A DNA stretch of 64,000 nt from Gymnogyps californianus (taxonomy: Eukaryota > Chordata > Aves > Accipitriformes > Cathartidae), in the NCBI RefSeq assembly GCF_018139145.2, contig NC_059477.1, forward strand, positions 30,545,502-30,609,501, in the 5' to 3' direction. The notes below the pieces were generated by a model. The model had not been told where the DNA came from. It searched no databases and saw only the letters and a program-made list of their open reading frames with translations. Positions 49,571-59,590 of the stretch are shown here, piece after piece. Made by a program: the position numbers and the translations under genes. The number at the start of each line of letters is the position of its first letter. The first letter of the stretch is position 1.

Positions 49571-52134
49571 ATTCATTACTGGGTGCCCCTTGCAGAGGCT
49601 CCAGACCTGCATGCAGCAGCAGGGAGATGGTGCCACATCTCTGCCACGCAAGATTTTGGGATTGCTGGTGCATGACCACAGGGGAGAGCAGGATGAGAAA
49701 AAGTCACCCCAAGGCCCTGTTCATAGCAGCCAGCACCGGTTTTGCCAGTCCCTGAGGGGTTTCCCTTCCCAGGAGCCCAGCCCAGCTCCTCAGAGATGCT
49801 GCTGCTCCTCCACCATGGGACCACGAGGATCCTTTCTCAGTGCTGCATCCAGCTGCGATGCACCAAGCGCAGCACACACACACCTCCCGTGAGCAGCGGC
49901 ATTGGAGACGAGCGCCTGCCAGGCTCTGAGGCACACGCAGGGACATGATGGTCTGCCTCACCGAAAACCGCGGGCTGAATTTTTTTGCCTTGCTTTCCAA
50001 AGAAAAACTACCAGCTCCTTCCCTCAGACTTTGGGATGAGATTGTAGAGCTTCGGACAAGCTGGTGCTCCTTTCAGCAAAACCCAGGTGGCAGGAAAATG
50101 AAGCAGATCTCTTTTCCCTGGTGAAAGACACTTAAGGAGTGACCAGCTCCTGGGAAACCACCAAAAATCTCCTAGTGTCCCACCGGCAGTGTGTGTCACG
50201 TCTCGGATGCTGGTAGCTCTCCTTGTGCTGATCATGCTCCTCTGCTGCTGCAGGTACCCACTGCCCCACAGTCCTGCTCTGCAGGCAGCTGGAGCCAGAT
50301 AAATAGTGCAAGGATTTCTGCTCTCCAAGGGGAGTTATCCACTGCACCGGTAAAGACCTGCTCTGTAAAGCCTTCAGCAGCATGCATGCCCCCAGCATCA
50401 CCATGAGGGCCTGCAGCCCTTAGATGGGATCAGGTAATGTCTCCCCCACCTCAGTGTCTCCCTCTGTTAGAGAGCAGGGAAGGGAGACCCTCTCCTGGGT
50501 GGGGGAGGAAATGAATACAGGCTTCCGTGCTTCGTCAGAGATGCAAATTGCTCTACAAGTCCTGAGCATTAATTATAGACCCTGGGCTTCTCACCAGAGC
50601 CGCAGGGAAAACAGGCCCCTGGCTCCCATTAAATTTAATGGCATTTGGACACCCAATTCCCTTAGCCTATTTGAAAACCAGAATCCCAGTTTCTTCGGAA
50701 ATATATGCGGTCACGTGAAATCCCTCGTCCTGCTGCAGACAGCGAGATTTTTACAGTGTTGGCTTCAGCAAAGCCGGGAGCTCTCCCCCAGGCGCTGGGG
50801 TGTTTTCCTCGTGCCATCCGCAGGATCCAGGGAGGGAGCGGGGAGTGATGTATGGGTAGTGGAGGTCTGGGCAGGGAGCAATATGGACACAATGAGAAAC
50901 CCAGCTCTGGCACCACGGCACCATTGCACGGGCTGGTTCACCACACCAAGCTGGAGGTTGTCCCGCTGCAGGGTTCGGGGCATGGGGATGGGGACCCCTG
51001 CTTGCCTGGGAGGTGAGCTGGACGTGGGGCAGAGCCGCCTTCCCCCAGCACCGCTTCATCTCTCATTCATTTAAGCCACTGCCTCTAAAAAGCAGCAGCT
51101 AATTGTTCTCCTTTGCCAGGAGCAGACCTGTGAGGCTACGGCTGCCTCTTGCTGTGTGTTTGCAGAGTGCTGATGCGATGGCACAGCGTGGGACTAGGGC
51201 ATTAGATAAGAAATAATGCCAGTAGTGCAACTGGAAAAATAGGGGAAAAAAATCAAACTTTTGTGGAGTTAGGAGCAGAGGATCCCTCTGGCCGAGTGAG
51301 CTGTTCCTGGTAGGCAGCTAGTGGAAGCCATGTTATTTTGGGATGTGCTGCGCCGTGGGATGGTGCTTTGCTAGAATTGTAGGTGCACAACGGTGAGAGG
51401 TGATCCCTGCCTGGGAGGGCTTACAGGAGCCAGACCTAGCTGAGAGTACGGCTGTCCTGGTCCACAAATGGAGAGATGCAGCAAGGAGAGGCTTTAAGCA
51501 GAGCCGTAAGGAGAAGCCCGCTCTCCAAGCCAGTCTTTATGCACAGGGCCAGCCTCGTATTGAAACACCACTTGGGTCTCCAGCTGCATGCATTTTGAGT
51601 GAATTCTTGATCTTTTTCCCAGTGTTACCTTTTTGGCCAGGGTGGAGTTTTCCTGTTCGGAGGGACTCCAGCGTTTCTGCCCAATTTAGCACAGAGAAAA
51701 TGAACAGCAAACCCTTCATATTGTTATACGCATTTTAGATGTCGGCCTCACAGTTTGATCAGCGGAGGCTCCGAAGGCTCGTAAACCTGGTAATACATAG
51801 TTTCAAGCCTGCATCAAAGAAGTTCACAAGCCTTTTGGGAGAAGCTGTGAGTACTGATGAAAGAGGGAACTTATTGTATATGTAAGAAAACTTCTTTCAT
51901 GGCTTATGTATTAAGGCAGGCTCTGTGGCCCAGGGAAGATTGGGGCTGCTTTTAATTTACGTCCCCCCTCACTTATATTAAGCCTTCGTCAGAAGAAAAA
52001 TTAGTCAGATGTTTTCTTAATGACATCATTTTTTTTAATCCTGTTTCATTTTTTCCAGATGAGGCGGTGGAGATTATTAGAAATGAATTGAAACTAAATC
52101 TGGAACAGAGACTTTGATTCACTTCTCCCTCCTC

Positions 52135-52335
52135 CCCGGTAGAAATAAATTGGTCGGCTCCGTGCTCGGCCGCCTTTATTAGCAGCCTCGACAGAAACCA
52201 GCCCCAGCGGCCTCGGCTGCAGCTTTCCAGAGCTTGCCGCCGCGGTGGCTGACGTCATGGCGAGAGGCACCAGAGAGTGACTCGGAGAGGGACTTCAGTT
52301 GCCCCATAATTTTGGTAACGAAAGGCCGTGGCGAC
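52135..52335. promoter_or_regulatory. CpG-rich patch with perfect CRE (possible internal promoter or enhancer)
   Basis: About 18 CpG in 200 nt, close to the number expected from base composition, whereas surrounding introns are CpG-depleted. A perfect TGACGTCA (52250-52257) sits directly after GCCGCCGCGGTGGC and before TGGCGAG. The patch is 1.9 kb upstream of the GLI2 exon at 54190. No TATA box, first exon or splice donor can be assigned with confidence, so its promoter role is a hypothesis; a GC-rich enhancer is the alternative. Confidence 0.4.
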
Positions 52336-54189
52336 GCAGGTGGGGAGGTTATGAGGTCTGAAATAGCCATGCCATCATAAGTATGTCTTTCAGTGCCGTA
52401 AAAGAAAACGGGCTTGATGCTGGTGGGTGTTCCGCTAGTGAAACCCTGGTGTGGGTCTGACAAGCACCGACACACGTGTGTGTCAGTGGCTGTGCATCTC
52501 CGCAAGTCCTTTATATCTGATAGGTTTTCACTGCCTTGCATTTCACACCAGTGAGCCATGGAGTCTATTGCTACAGGAAAGTACTTTGAACTATAAATAT
52601 TTTAAAAGGCATTTAATTTACTACCCATCAGCAGAAAGTGTTCAAAAAGCCACAAGGTTTACTAATTTATCAGAAAGACAGAGAAACATGCGGAAGATCA
52701 AACAAAGACAAACGTGCTCGTAAACTGCTGAATAAGTCTGCAAAGCTTATATTACATTTCTGTGTGGTTTTGTTGATATGCAAGTATTACAAATAAATTA
52801 AAATGCACCTGAACTGTTGATAAGACAGGGTGGGACCAAGATCCTGAGGTGCAGGTGGCATGTCTGAACTGCTCAGACCCTCGTGTTTGTGGTTGTCTGT
52901 GCATGGAGAGACAGATCTTACATGCACTCGCTAATGGCATATTTGGATATTTTTAGCGAAGGACCTTTGTAATACCATCCCTTAGCTCAGCCCACGTCCC
53001 AGATCCCTGACCTCTGAAGCCCCAGATCCCCGTGGTCTCCCGTGCCCGGGGTGCAGCCCCATGGGGTGCACATCCATCTCCCTGAGCTTTGCCAAAGCAC
53101 CTAGCCAGGGATGAATGCCGTCCCTGCCGTGACCTGCGTCTCCGCACCAGCTCCACTTCCAGCAGTCTGTGAGTACAGAGAGAGCTAATGCAAGGCAGAT
53201 TTTGCTCTTTCGTTTTGCCTAATGACAGCTCTGCCTAGCTCAGATTTTCTGCTTCTCAGGTCAGGGCGTGTAACTTTTTCTCACCTCCTTGCACCCTCTG
53301 TGGTTTGTCTAAGAGACTGGAGGGTACAGTAGAAGACACGTCTGGGAGATGTCCGCACACTTTCTCTTCCATCCTCGCTTACCCTGCAAAAACTGCTCAA
53401 GTGCCAAAACACGCCTGTGACTTTTTTTTGTTACCTGCTGAATCCCTCATCATTTGCTGACTTCTTTCTCAGGTAGCACTTGGCCTGAGGAAGATCTGAG
53501 GGATTTAACAGAGGTGGCCCCCAGAAAGCACGCAATAAAACCTCTCATGAACTTTTGCCCTCTGAACCGTACCGCCGACCTGTCAAGGAGGTTTGTGCAA
53601 GCCGTGATGGACGCAGGCGGGGAGGGCTGCTCTGCCGGTGCTGGCCGAGCCACACATGCTGGGCCGAGCAAAGTACAACGCGCCTCAAGATCATATAAGT
53701 ACTCCTTGCGCCGTTTACATCCTTTCACAGGCAGCCCTGTCCGGGGCTTTGTCTGCATGCGGCAGCACTAAACATCTGGATACCCAGGGGCAGCGAGGAG
53801 CTTGCAAACCCTGTGTTTGCCTCGAATGTCTTTGTGTAACCAGCCTCCCTGTGCAAGGAGGTGGGGTGAGATCTCTAGCACGAGGCATGCTCCACGCAGC
53901 CTGCATGTGCAGGCACTGCCCGAAGCAGCTCATGCCCCTTTTCACAGCAGCCCAGCTGGGGTGAGCCACCTTGCACGAATACATGTTTAGTGCAATGTGG
54001 GTGTGGGTCCACAGGAAGCTTGCACTGGCTTCAGGCTCCACGTATACCAAGAGGGGAGGCTTTTCCCATCACGTGCTCGAACTCCTCCCTTGCGGTTGAA
54101 GGCGGTGGAGTGGGAGGGAGAAAGGTGGCAGGCGGCCGTGCCCACCCCAGGTGGCTGTGAGTGACGACGTGTCTCTGTTTCCTTCCCAG

Positions 54190-54392
54190 GCCTCCTCCTC
54201 TGAGCGGCAGCCCCGTCATCTCCGACATCTCTCTCATCCGCCTGTCTCCACACCCCACCGGGCCCGGCGAGTCGCCCTTCAGCCCACCACACCCCTACGT
54301 GGCACCCCACATGGAGCACTACCTCCGCTCCGTCCACGGCAGCCCCACGCTCTCCGTCATCTCTGCTGCCAGGGGCCTCAGCCCTGCCGACG
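54190..54392 (+). CDS. GLI2: GLI2 internal coding exon, 203 nt (second of three)
   Basis: This exon continues the reading frame of the exon ending at 27276. Its first base G completes the Gly codon, then follow [20 protein letters not shown], a [10 protein letters not shown] stretch, [17 protein letters not shown] and [20 protein letters not shown]. The last base, G, starts a Val codon. These blocks match the GLI-family N-terminal conserved segment; [16 protein letters not shown] is diagnostic of GLI2 against GLI3 (SSPTYPDLPFIRISPH, from memory). The acceptor is a TTTCCTTCCCAG tract ending at 54189, with a TGAC-type branch-point candidate near 54162. The donor is GTAAGA at 54393. One base plus 67 codons plus one base equals 203 nt. 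The region belongs to the N-terminal repressor domain; it has no catalytic residues or metal ligands. Ser/Pro density is high, as in the family. Compared with remembered human GLI2 there are only scattered substitutions (for example VAPHMEHY for VNPHMEHY). Confidence 0.97.
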
Positions 54393-54530
54393 GTAAGACG
54401 CTGTGCTACTGGTACTGCAGTGATTTTGTAGCTCACCAGCACTGAAATTCCCTAAAACCCAGGGATTTACAGCTGCAAAGGCTCTGCAGCTGCTCTCTGA
54501 AGTGGGAGAGCTGTCTCTTTTTCATTTTGG

Positions 54531-54547
54531 TTTTTTTTCCCCCCCCC
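54531..54547. repeat. T8C9 homopolymer junction
   Basis: TTTTTTTTCCCCCCCCC, 140 nt after the donor at 54393. Confidence 0.9.
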
Positions 54548-55513
54548 TTTAACTACACATTTGTTTTGCATCATTGCACTGAGAAAGCAGAGCGTGAGAA
54601 TAGCTGTTACCGCTGGATCATATTATAAATATTTTGCTTAAAGTACGTTCCTTTCTGCAGTGCTCTCAACTCTCTTACAAGCTTCCCTGCTCTTATGTCT
54701 CTACTGGGAGCCCTGCTTCCCCCAAAGAGGGTCACAGTCGCTCCGGCTGCCTGGCCTGGCTGGGACTGACGTTGCAGAGATGAGGCAACGCCGGCTGGGT
54801 TATCCCCTGTTGGCTTTGTGTCTCAGAGCAGGATGGCTCCCGGGTGAAGGAGAGGGGCCATACTTTCTTCTTTCTTACTCCTGAGCTGCCCTGCAGCAGC
54901 TTTCAGGGAAGGCGATGGCGTGCGGGGAGCTGGCGCTGGGTGCAGACGGAGGTAGTGATGCTCTCTGAGCCCTGGCAGATCCCGTGGCGGGGAGCTGGGG
55001 ACAAAAACGGCCAAGCAGGGAAAGGGAAAAATGCACGACTCCGCTTTCACTTGGGGAGGTGCAAGTCATGCCTTACTCCATCAGAAGTGCTTCATTACAT
55101 GGTTGCAGGTGGCTGGCTCAGTGCCCAGGGAGCAGCTGGAGTTTGGGGACCCGGTCTCTGCACACCCGGCAAACCCCAGCATCTCTCAGCTCCTGAGCTG
55201 CTGCAGGGGCAAGCGGCCCTTCGTCGCCGCACAGCAAAGTGCACCGAAGAGCTACAAGGCCCCTGGCTTAGCGTCTGGCAGCATAAAACCATCTTCTATG
55301 GCTAAAAAAAACCATCGCTAGGGTGATGGGGAGATGCATGCATCTTCTTCCCTCCCCGAAAACGTCATCTGAACTCCCAGCCACCCACCGCGGAGAGGTC
55401 TGATGGCTGGCGTGCGTGTGCTCTGCCCTGTCCTCTCCTTCCAAAGCCAGTTTCGTTGTTTGCTGTGAAAAAAAGGCATTATGTTTTGGATTGCTTTTCT
55501 TTTCCTTTTATTC

Positions 55514-55531
55514 TTTTTTTTTTTTTTTTTT
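55514..55531. repeat. Poly-T run (18)
   Basis: The longest homopolymer in the window; a reverse-oriented A-tail cannot be excluded, but no element body is seen beside it. Confidence 0.95.
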
Positions 55532-55539
55532 AAGGCGGT

Positions 55540-55900
55540 GGTAAATAAGTTAATGGGGCAAGCGAGTGGGGAGGCAGGTTTGAAAAATTACAGCTGGGAG
55601 AAAGTGAGCATAATTGGCTTTGGCAGCCAAAATGGTTTTATGCTGCCAGACACTAAACCTAGCTCTATGCATTAGGCCTTGGCTTTAATTTCCTCGCGCT
55701 GCTATCGGGAACTGGGCTGCATTTGTCTTTCCTTCCTAATAGGCAGGGATGTTAATGCTGACAGGGTTACTGCTGCCAGCAGCCTGGGCCCTCTCCCCCC
55801 TCCTCAGGGTGCCGGCTGCGTCCGAATGGGAGGATTATTAGAAGGGGGAGCGAGAGATTGTTTATAAATTTGCGGAAATGGAGGAATGCAGAGGCCCCAG
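55540..55900. promoter_or_regulatory. Candidate conserved enhancer upstream of the 56086 exon
   Basis: GGTAAATAAGTTAATGGGGC, GAGCATAATTGGCTTTGGCA, GCCAAAATGGTTTTATGCTG, TGCATTAGGCCTTGGC, TTAATTTCCTCGCGCTGC, CCTAATAGGCAGGGATGTTA, GGAGGATTATTAGAAGG and GATTGTTTATAAATTTGCGG. A long repeat-free block with TAAT and forkhead-type sites inside the short intron. Confidence 0.4.
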
Positions 55901-56085
55901 CTTAGTTTCTTTTGTCCGCAGAAGCACGCCCAAGCGCACGTCACGAGAGCCCTACGCAGAGCCGTGCGGCCGGGGCTGGCGGGGGGCGCAGGGGGGAGAC
56001 GGGGCCGCCAACGTCAGCACTGAGGTCTAACGTTGCAGTGGGAACCTTCTCCCCATGTTTTTCTCCTCGCCGGTGGCTCCAGCAG

Positions 56086-56277
56086 TCGCTCACGAGCACC
56101 TGAAGGAGCGAAGTCTCTTTGGGCTGCCCCCGCCGCCGCCGGGAGCCAACCCCGCCGACTACTACCACCAAATGACGCTGATGGCCGGCCACCCGAACCC
56201 CTACGGGGACCTCCTGATGCAGAGCGGCGGAGCAGCCAGCACAGCCCATCTCCACGATTACCTCAGCCCCGTCGACG
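56086..56277 (+). CDS. GLI2: GLI2 internal coding exon, 192 nt (third of three)
   Basis: The exon completes the Val codon begun at 54392 (G then TC) and continues AHEHLKERSLFGL, a run of five prolines, GANPADYYHQMTLMAGHP, NPYGDLLMQSGGAAS and TAHLHDYLSPVD. The last base, G, begins the next codon. EHLKER, DYYHQMTL and GDLLMQSGGAAS are GLI2 blocks. The acceptor is CCAG/CAG ending at 56085 with a rather weak pyrimidine tract; the donor is GTGAGT at 56278. Two bases plus 63 codons plus one base equals 192 nt. By recollection the human exon has two fewer residues, and the difference lies in the proline-rich linker coded by CCG repeats around 56128-56145. An upstream AG at 56037-56038 follows a good CTAAC branch-point motif, but using it would add 47 nt and shift the frame. 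The SUFU-binding SYGHLSAG-type motif and the zinc fingers lie in later exons outside the window. Confidence 0.97.
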
Positions 56278-56433
56278 GTGAGTAGCACTCCGGGTCCTCC
56301 CCGGCATGGCTGAAATTTTGGGGCAGATGGATGGGGCTGTCCTCCAGGTGGAGGTTGCTATACATCGTCACTCTGCCCTGCCAAAACCCACGGGTGCTGC
56401 ACTATAATTTTTGGCTTAAAAGGTCACCTCATT

Positions 56434-56475
56434 CCATATATATGTATAAAATATACATAATTTAAAATATATATG
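56434..56475. repeat. AT-rich palindromic tract near a donor site
   Basis: CCATATATATGTATAAAATA and ATATACATAATTTAAAATAT contain the perfect inverted repeat ATGTATA-AAA-TATACAT (56442-56458), about 160 nt after the donor at 56278. Confidence 0.85.
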
Positions 56476-56999
56476 TTGTGGCCTCTTTGGGAGGATGGCA
56501 TGGCTGCTGTATGGGTAGGAGACGGGCTGGTGCAGCGGGCAGGGTGTTGCTGCTGTCCTGCTGCTTTGGCCATGGGTGACCACAGCGTGCCTAGGGGCAA
56601 GCTCCAGCTCCAGCTCCCCATCCCAACCCATGTTTAGCCTAGTTGGTGTCTGGGGCAAAGGCTGGCCATTTCCATGCATAGCCGTGCTCGGCACGATGGA
56701 CCTCTCATCTTTGCTGGGACCTCTCAGGTCCCCAAGGAGAAAAAACATGTTAACGGGGAGCCATGGTGGAGAGGATATGTTAGTACTTTGTGGGAGAAAA
56801 AAATTGCAGGAATGTGGTATTTATGCTAGTATTGGGCATTATAAATGCAGAAAGTTCTCGCTCCTGACTAAATGAAGAAGAAATAAAATCACGTTAGGCT
56901 GTGTGGTGTTGAGTCACCCCTGTGGCCTGACCGCTGCCCTGGTGAGATGGGTAAAGTCTATCTGGAAGTGTATCTGAGGTCCAAATGATTTTTAGAACT

Positions 57000-57320
57000 G
57001 TTAGAAATTTCTTTCCTTTCACTTTATGCCACATCTTGTAAGAACTGAGGTTGTGCAGATATTACAGAGGGCAGTTTGGGGATTATTTTTGCTGCGAGAA
57101 GTCTCGGCTTGACTTTCAGATCCCGTCTTCAGTTTCCTGGGCTGCCTTTGGATTTGCCTGTGGACCATTATAATTTTTGGAGTGGAGATCTGCATCGTTT
57201 CATTACCGCTTCAAAGTTTCTGTTGTTGAGCTTTTAAGATGAAAGACTTTGCGGTCTTGCTGCTTCATAAAGTGACTGGTTTAGAATGATAAAAGCTGTT
57301 CTGGCTGTTCGGTGATGGGG
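57000..57320. promoter_or_regulatory. Candidate conserved non-coding element
   Basis: GATATTACAGAGGGCAG, GGGGATTATTTTTGCTGCG, GGACCATTATAATTTTTGG, GTTTCATTACCGCTTCAAAG and GAATGATAAAAGCTG. Repeat-free and AT-rich; similar texture continues in pieces to about 57960. Confidence 0.3.
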
Positions 57321-59454
57321 GCTTATAGATATTTCTAACAAAAAAACAATTTCTCGTCTGCAGCTGCTGCGGAAGTTTTACCTGAATAGTCATTTTCTGC
57401 TGCCAATTCCTAGATTAATTGGGAACCTGGATCCCAGTCTGAAAGGGAGAGCACACGCTCCTTGGTACCATCCTGCCTCTAACACCCAAAATATATTCTG
57501 GGCTTCTCTGCTACAAAGCAGCTGGTTAGTAAGACTGCTGTCTTCCCTCCAAAGGGTTAATGTCTGTGGTTATAGCAGATGGGTGCAAACCAGCCCTGCC
57601 AAGTTCTCCTTAGGCTCATGAACAAGACTCCTTCCTCCTTGCCTCCTTATTAGTCCATCTCTGACCAGCAGTGCCTCACTGAAGTGCCAGATAAACAGCC
57701 AGCAAGGGAAGGAAACACAACTGTTTTCATGCTAGCGCAGGCTGACTCTCGGCACACCAAGGTGCTCGTGCTCTGGTTTGCTGAAGATCAGTCTTTATCT
57801 GAAGTCGTCTGAGATATTCCCCTTGGCAGAAGACTCTCTTACTGCTTGCCTTCTCCTGAAAACAGCTCTAGAGTGAATCACGTATCAAAGGTCCCGGTTT
57901 CATGCAGCCAAGCTCATAACCATTATTCACTGCAAAGCCAGGGCTCACCAAGCATTTATTTTGATCTTTCGGTAAAGCTTTGTTGATGAATAACTGGAAA
58001 GCCTTTTCTGGGCCTTCACATGCTCTGCGTGAGATGAAAACTTTCAAATGTCATGAGGATGTGACATGAGACACCAGAAGGCTACTTTTTAAGAATGTAA
58101 AAAGGAGCAGCAGCTGAGTGCCAGTCTCTGGTCTACGTATTTGGGTTTATCCATCAGCCGGAGAGAAGAGAGAATTGTGCATTGTCAAGGCGAAGACTAA
58201 AATGGATAGCTCTGAAACGCTGGCTGAGGAACCAGAGTCTCCCTCTCTTTTTAGAAAGTTATTTCAAAAATTTAAATCAGAAAGCCCTAAGTAAATAGTT
58301 GAACAGATAATTTAATAAAGCACCCTCTTATGGTGCTTTTCTGAGACAAGAATATCAGTAGCATGCATAAAACCCCAATGAGTCACCACCTCACAGCATC
58401 TGTCATTCAGGGAGCCCTTTTCTTCCCAGAGAGCCCCAGAACATAAGAACTTTACAAGAATTAGTTTGCTGAAAATGCAGGTAGCTCCTGTTAAAAGACA
58501 CACAGCACTGTCACACATCTGTGATAACACTGGCACCTGCAAAAGAAAAAGCAGCAGATAAGCATATATTAAAACTGGCCTATTCAGTGTCTCATCACCT
58601 CCAAACATCTGCAGGTCCATGGGAGCCCTAGACACTGGATATGGTAGTTCTTCCACAGATACATACCTGGGCCTTTCTGGTTGCCGTAATTGCATTTCAT
58701 GGAGAATTTCTCAATGCTTCCATGTTTGTCAGTGTTTTTTCATCCTATCAGGTGTCTGGAGTCAGGAAAAGTAATAGGACATAAGTGTCAGCTGGAGCTG
58801 GTTGGTACCGACCATATGTCAGGTCTGCTGAGTGTTTAAATGGTGACTGAGCTAGGGAGCCCTAGAGCTGTGTCTGTTTAGCAGGGTTTTCACTGTGCAG
58901 CTAGAAATAGTTAAACCACTAAAGCAGACCAAATTTAAGTTTTACACACCAGACTGCTGGGGTCTTCAGGCCAATTCCAGTGGAGATTAAATAACCCTTC
59001 AGTTAGCTGTCCTGTTTCATTCTGTCATCCAAACAGGGACTCTAAATCCAAGAGTTTGAATCCAGGCTTAAAGCCATTTTCTGGAAAGCCTACATTTTCA
59101 AATCAAAAGTTAACCGCTTTCCAATGTCACAACATTGCTGGTGGGGCACTTTTGAGACTAATTTACAGGATCTATTCACCAGATCAAAACAATCTTTTGC
59201 ATGTCTGTTCTAGAAGTGGGTGGATTATTCCAGGTGACAGAGTGGTTGCACAAGAGCATCCCTGGGGCAGTAAAGACTGGTGGGGAGCACAGATGAAGCT
59301 GGAGATGACTACAACTTTCTGAGCAGGTTTAGTACATCCAACTTTTTTTTTTCCTAAGCACAAGGACTCCTGTGAATACCCTCAGCCCTTCAGGAGGTGC
59401 CATTTGCTTTCTAGAGGAGTGTATCCAGACTAACTCGATGCTTGTACTGTTATA

Positions 59455-59590
59455 GCCCTGTACATCAGAAGATCTCAAAGTACTGTACAAAGCAAAGCTA
59501 CTTCATCACTGGAGACCCCAAAGAGAAAGGAGACCAAATGATCAGTGAGCAGAGCAGTGGCAACTCTAGGAACAAGATCCACATCTTCGG
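59455..59590 (-). mobile_element. Probable MIR-type SINE fragment, antisense
   Basis: GAAGATCTCAAAGTACTGTA and CAAAGCAAAGC resemble the ATCTCAAAGCGCTTTACAAA segment; GTGAGCAGAGCAGTGGCAAC and TCTAGGAACAAGATCCA fit the AGTGGCAGAGCTGGGAATAG part further on. Confidence 0.5.

Larger units (their letters stand above)
27277..54189 (+). other. GLI2: GLI2 intron, complete, 26,913 nt
   Basis: Complete GT-AG intron between two phase-compatible GLI2 exons. The donor is GTAAGT and the acceptor TTCCTTCCCAG. It holds candidate enhancers (notably 30050-30350), most of the decayed repeats in the window (MIR, CR1, hAT-like, palindromic elements between 31558 and 48455) and simple repeats at 35809, 39484, 40133 and 49185. 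It also contains the CpG/CRE patch at 52135-52335. The stretches 27280-28780, 28870-29990, 44200-47600 and 49600-51900 contain only short unrelated open frames and mixed-composition sequence, in which I recognise nothing. The 46050-46550 stretch is unusually pyrimidine-rich on the + strand. Confidence 0.95.
54393..56085 (+). other. GLI2: GLI2 intron, complete, 1,693 nt
   Basis: Short GT-AG intron between the 203-nt and 192-nt GLI2 exons (donor GTAAGA, acceptor TCCAGCAG). It contains a T8C9 tract near 54531-54547, an 18-T run at 55514-55531 and a candidate conserved block at 55540-55900 just upstream of the next exon. The middle, about 54660-55440, shows only unrelated short open frames. Confidence 0.95.

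Noticed and set aside
50424..51074. 216-codon open frame on the plus strand
   Set aside because: No family resemblance, overlapping open frames on the opposite strand of similar quality, no promoter or splice context.
51398..51470. ATCCCTGCCTGGGAGGGCTT ACAG-type similarity to a repeat reading CCCTGCCCCAAAGAGCTTAC
   Set aside because: The match is a single weak block and could be chance.
27171..56277. Possibility that the gene is GLI3 or GLI1
   Set aside because: [27 protein letters not shown] and GDLLMQSGGAAS fit GLI2; the GLI3 counterparts differ clearly and GLI1 lacks this N-terminal region.
56055..56285. Open frame starting at an in-frame ATG 31 nt before the third GLI2 exon
   Set aside because: It is only the exon frame extended into the intron to the ATG; an in-frame stop lies at 56028-56030 and there is no evidence of a first exon here.
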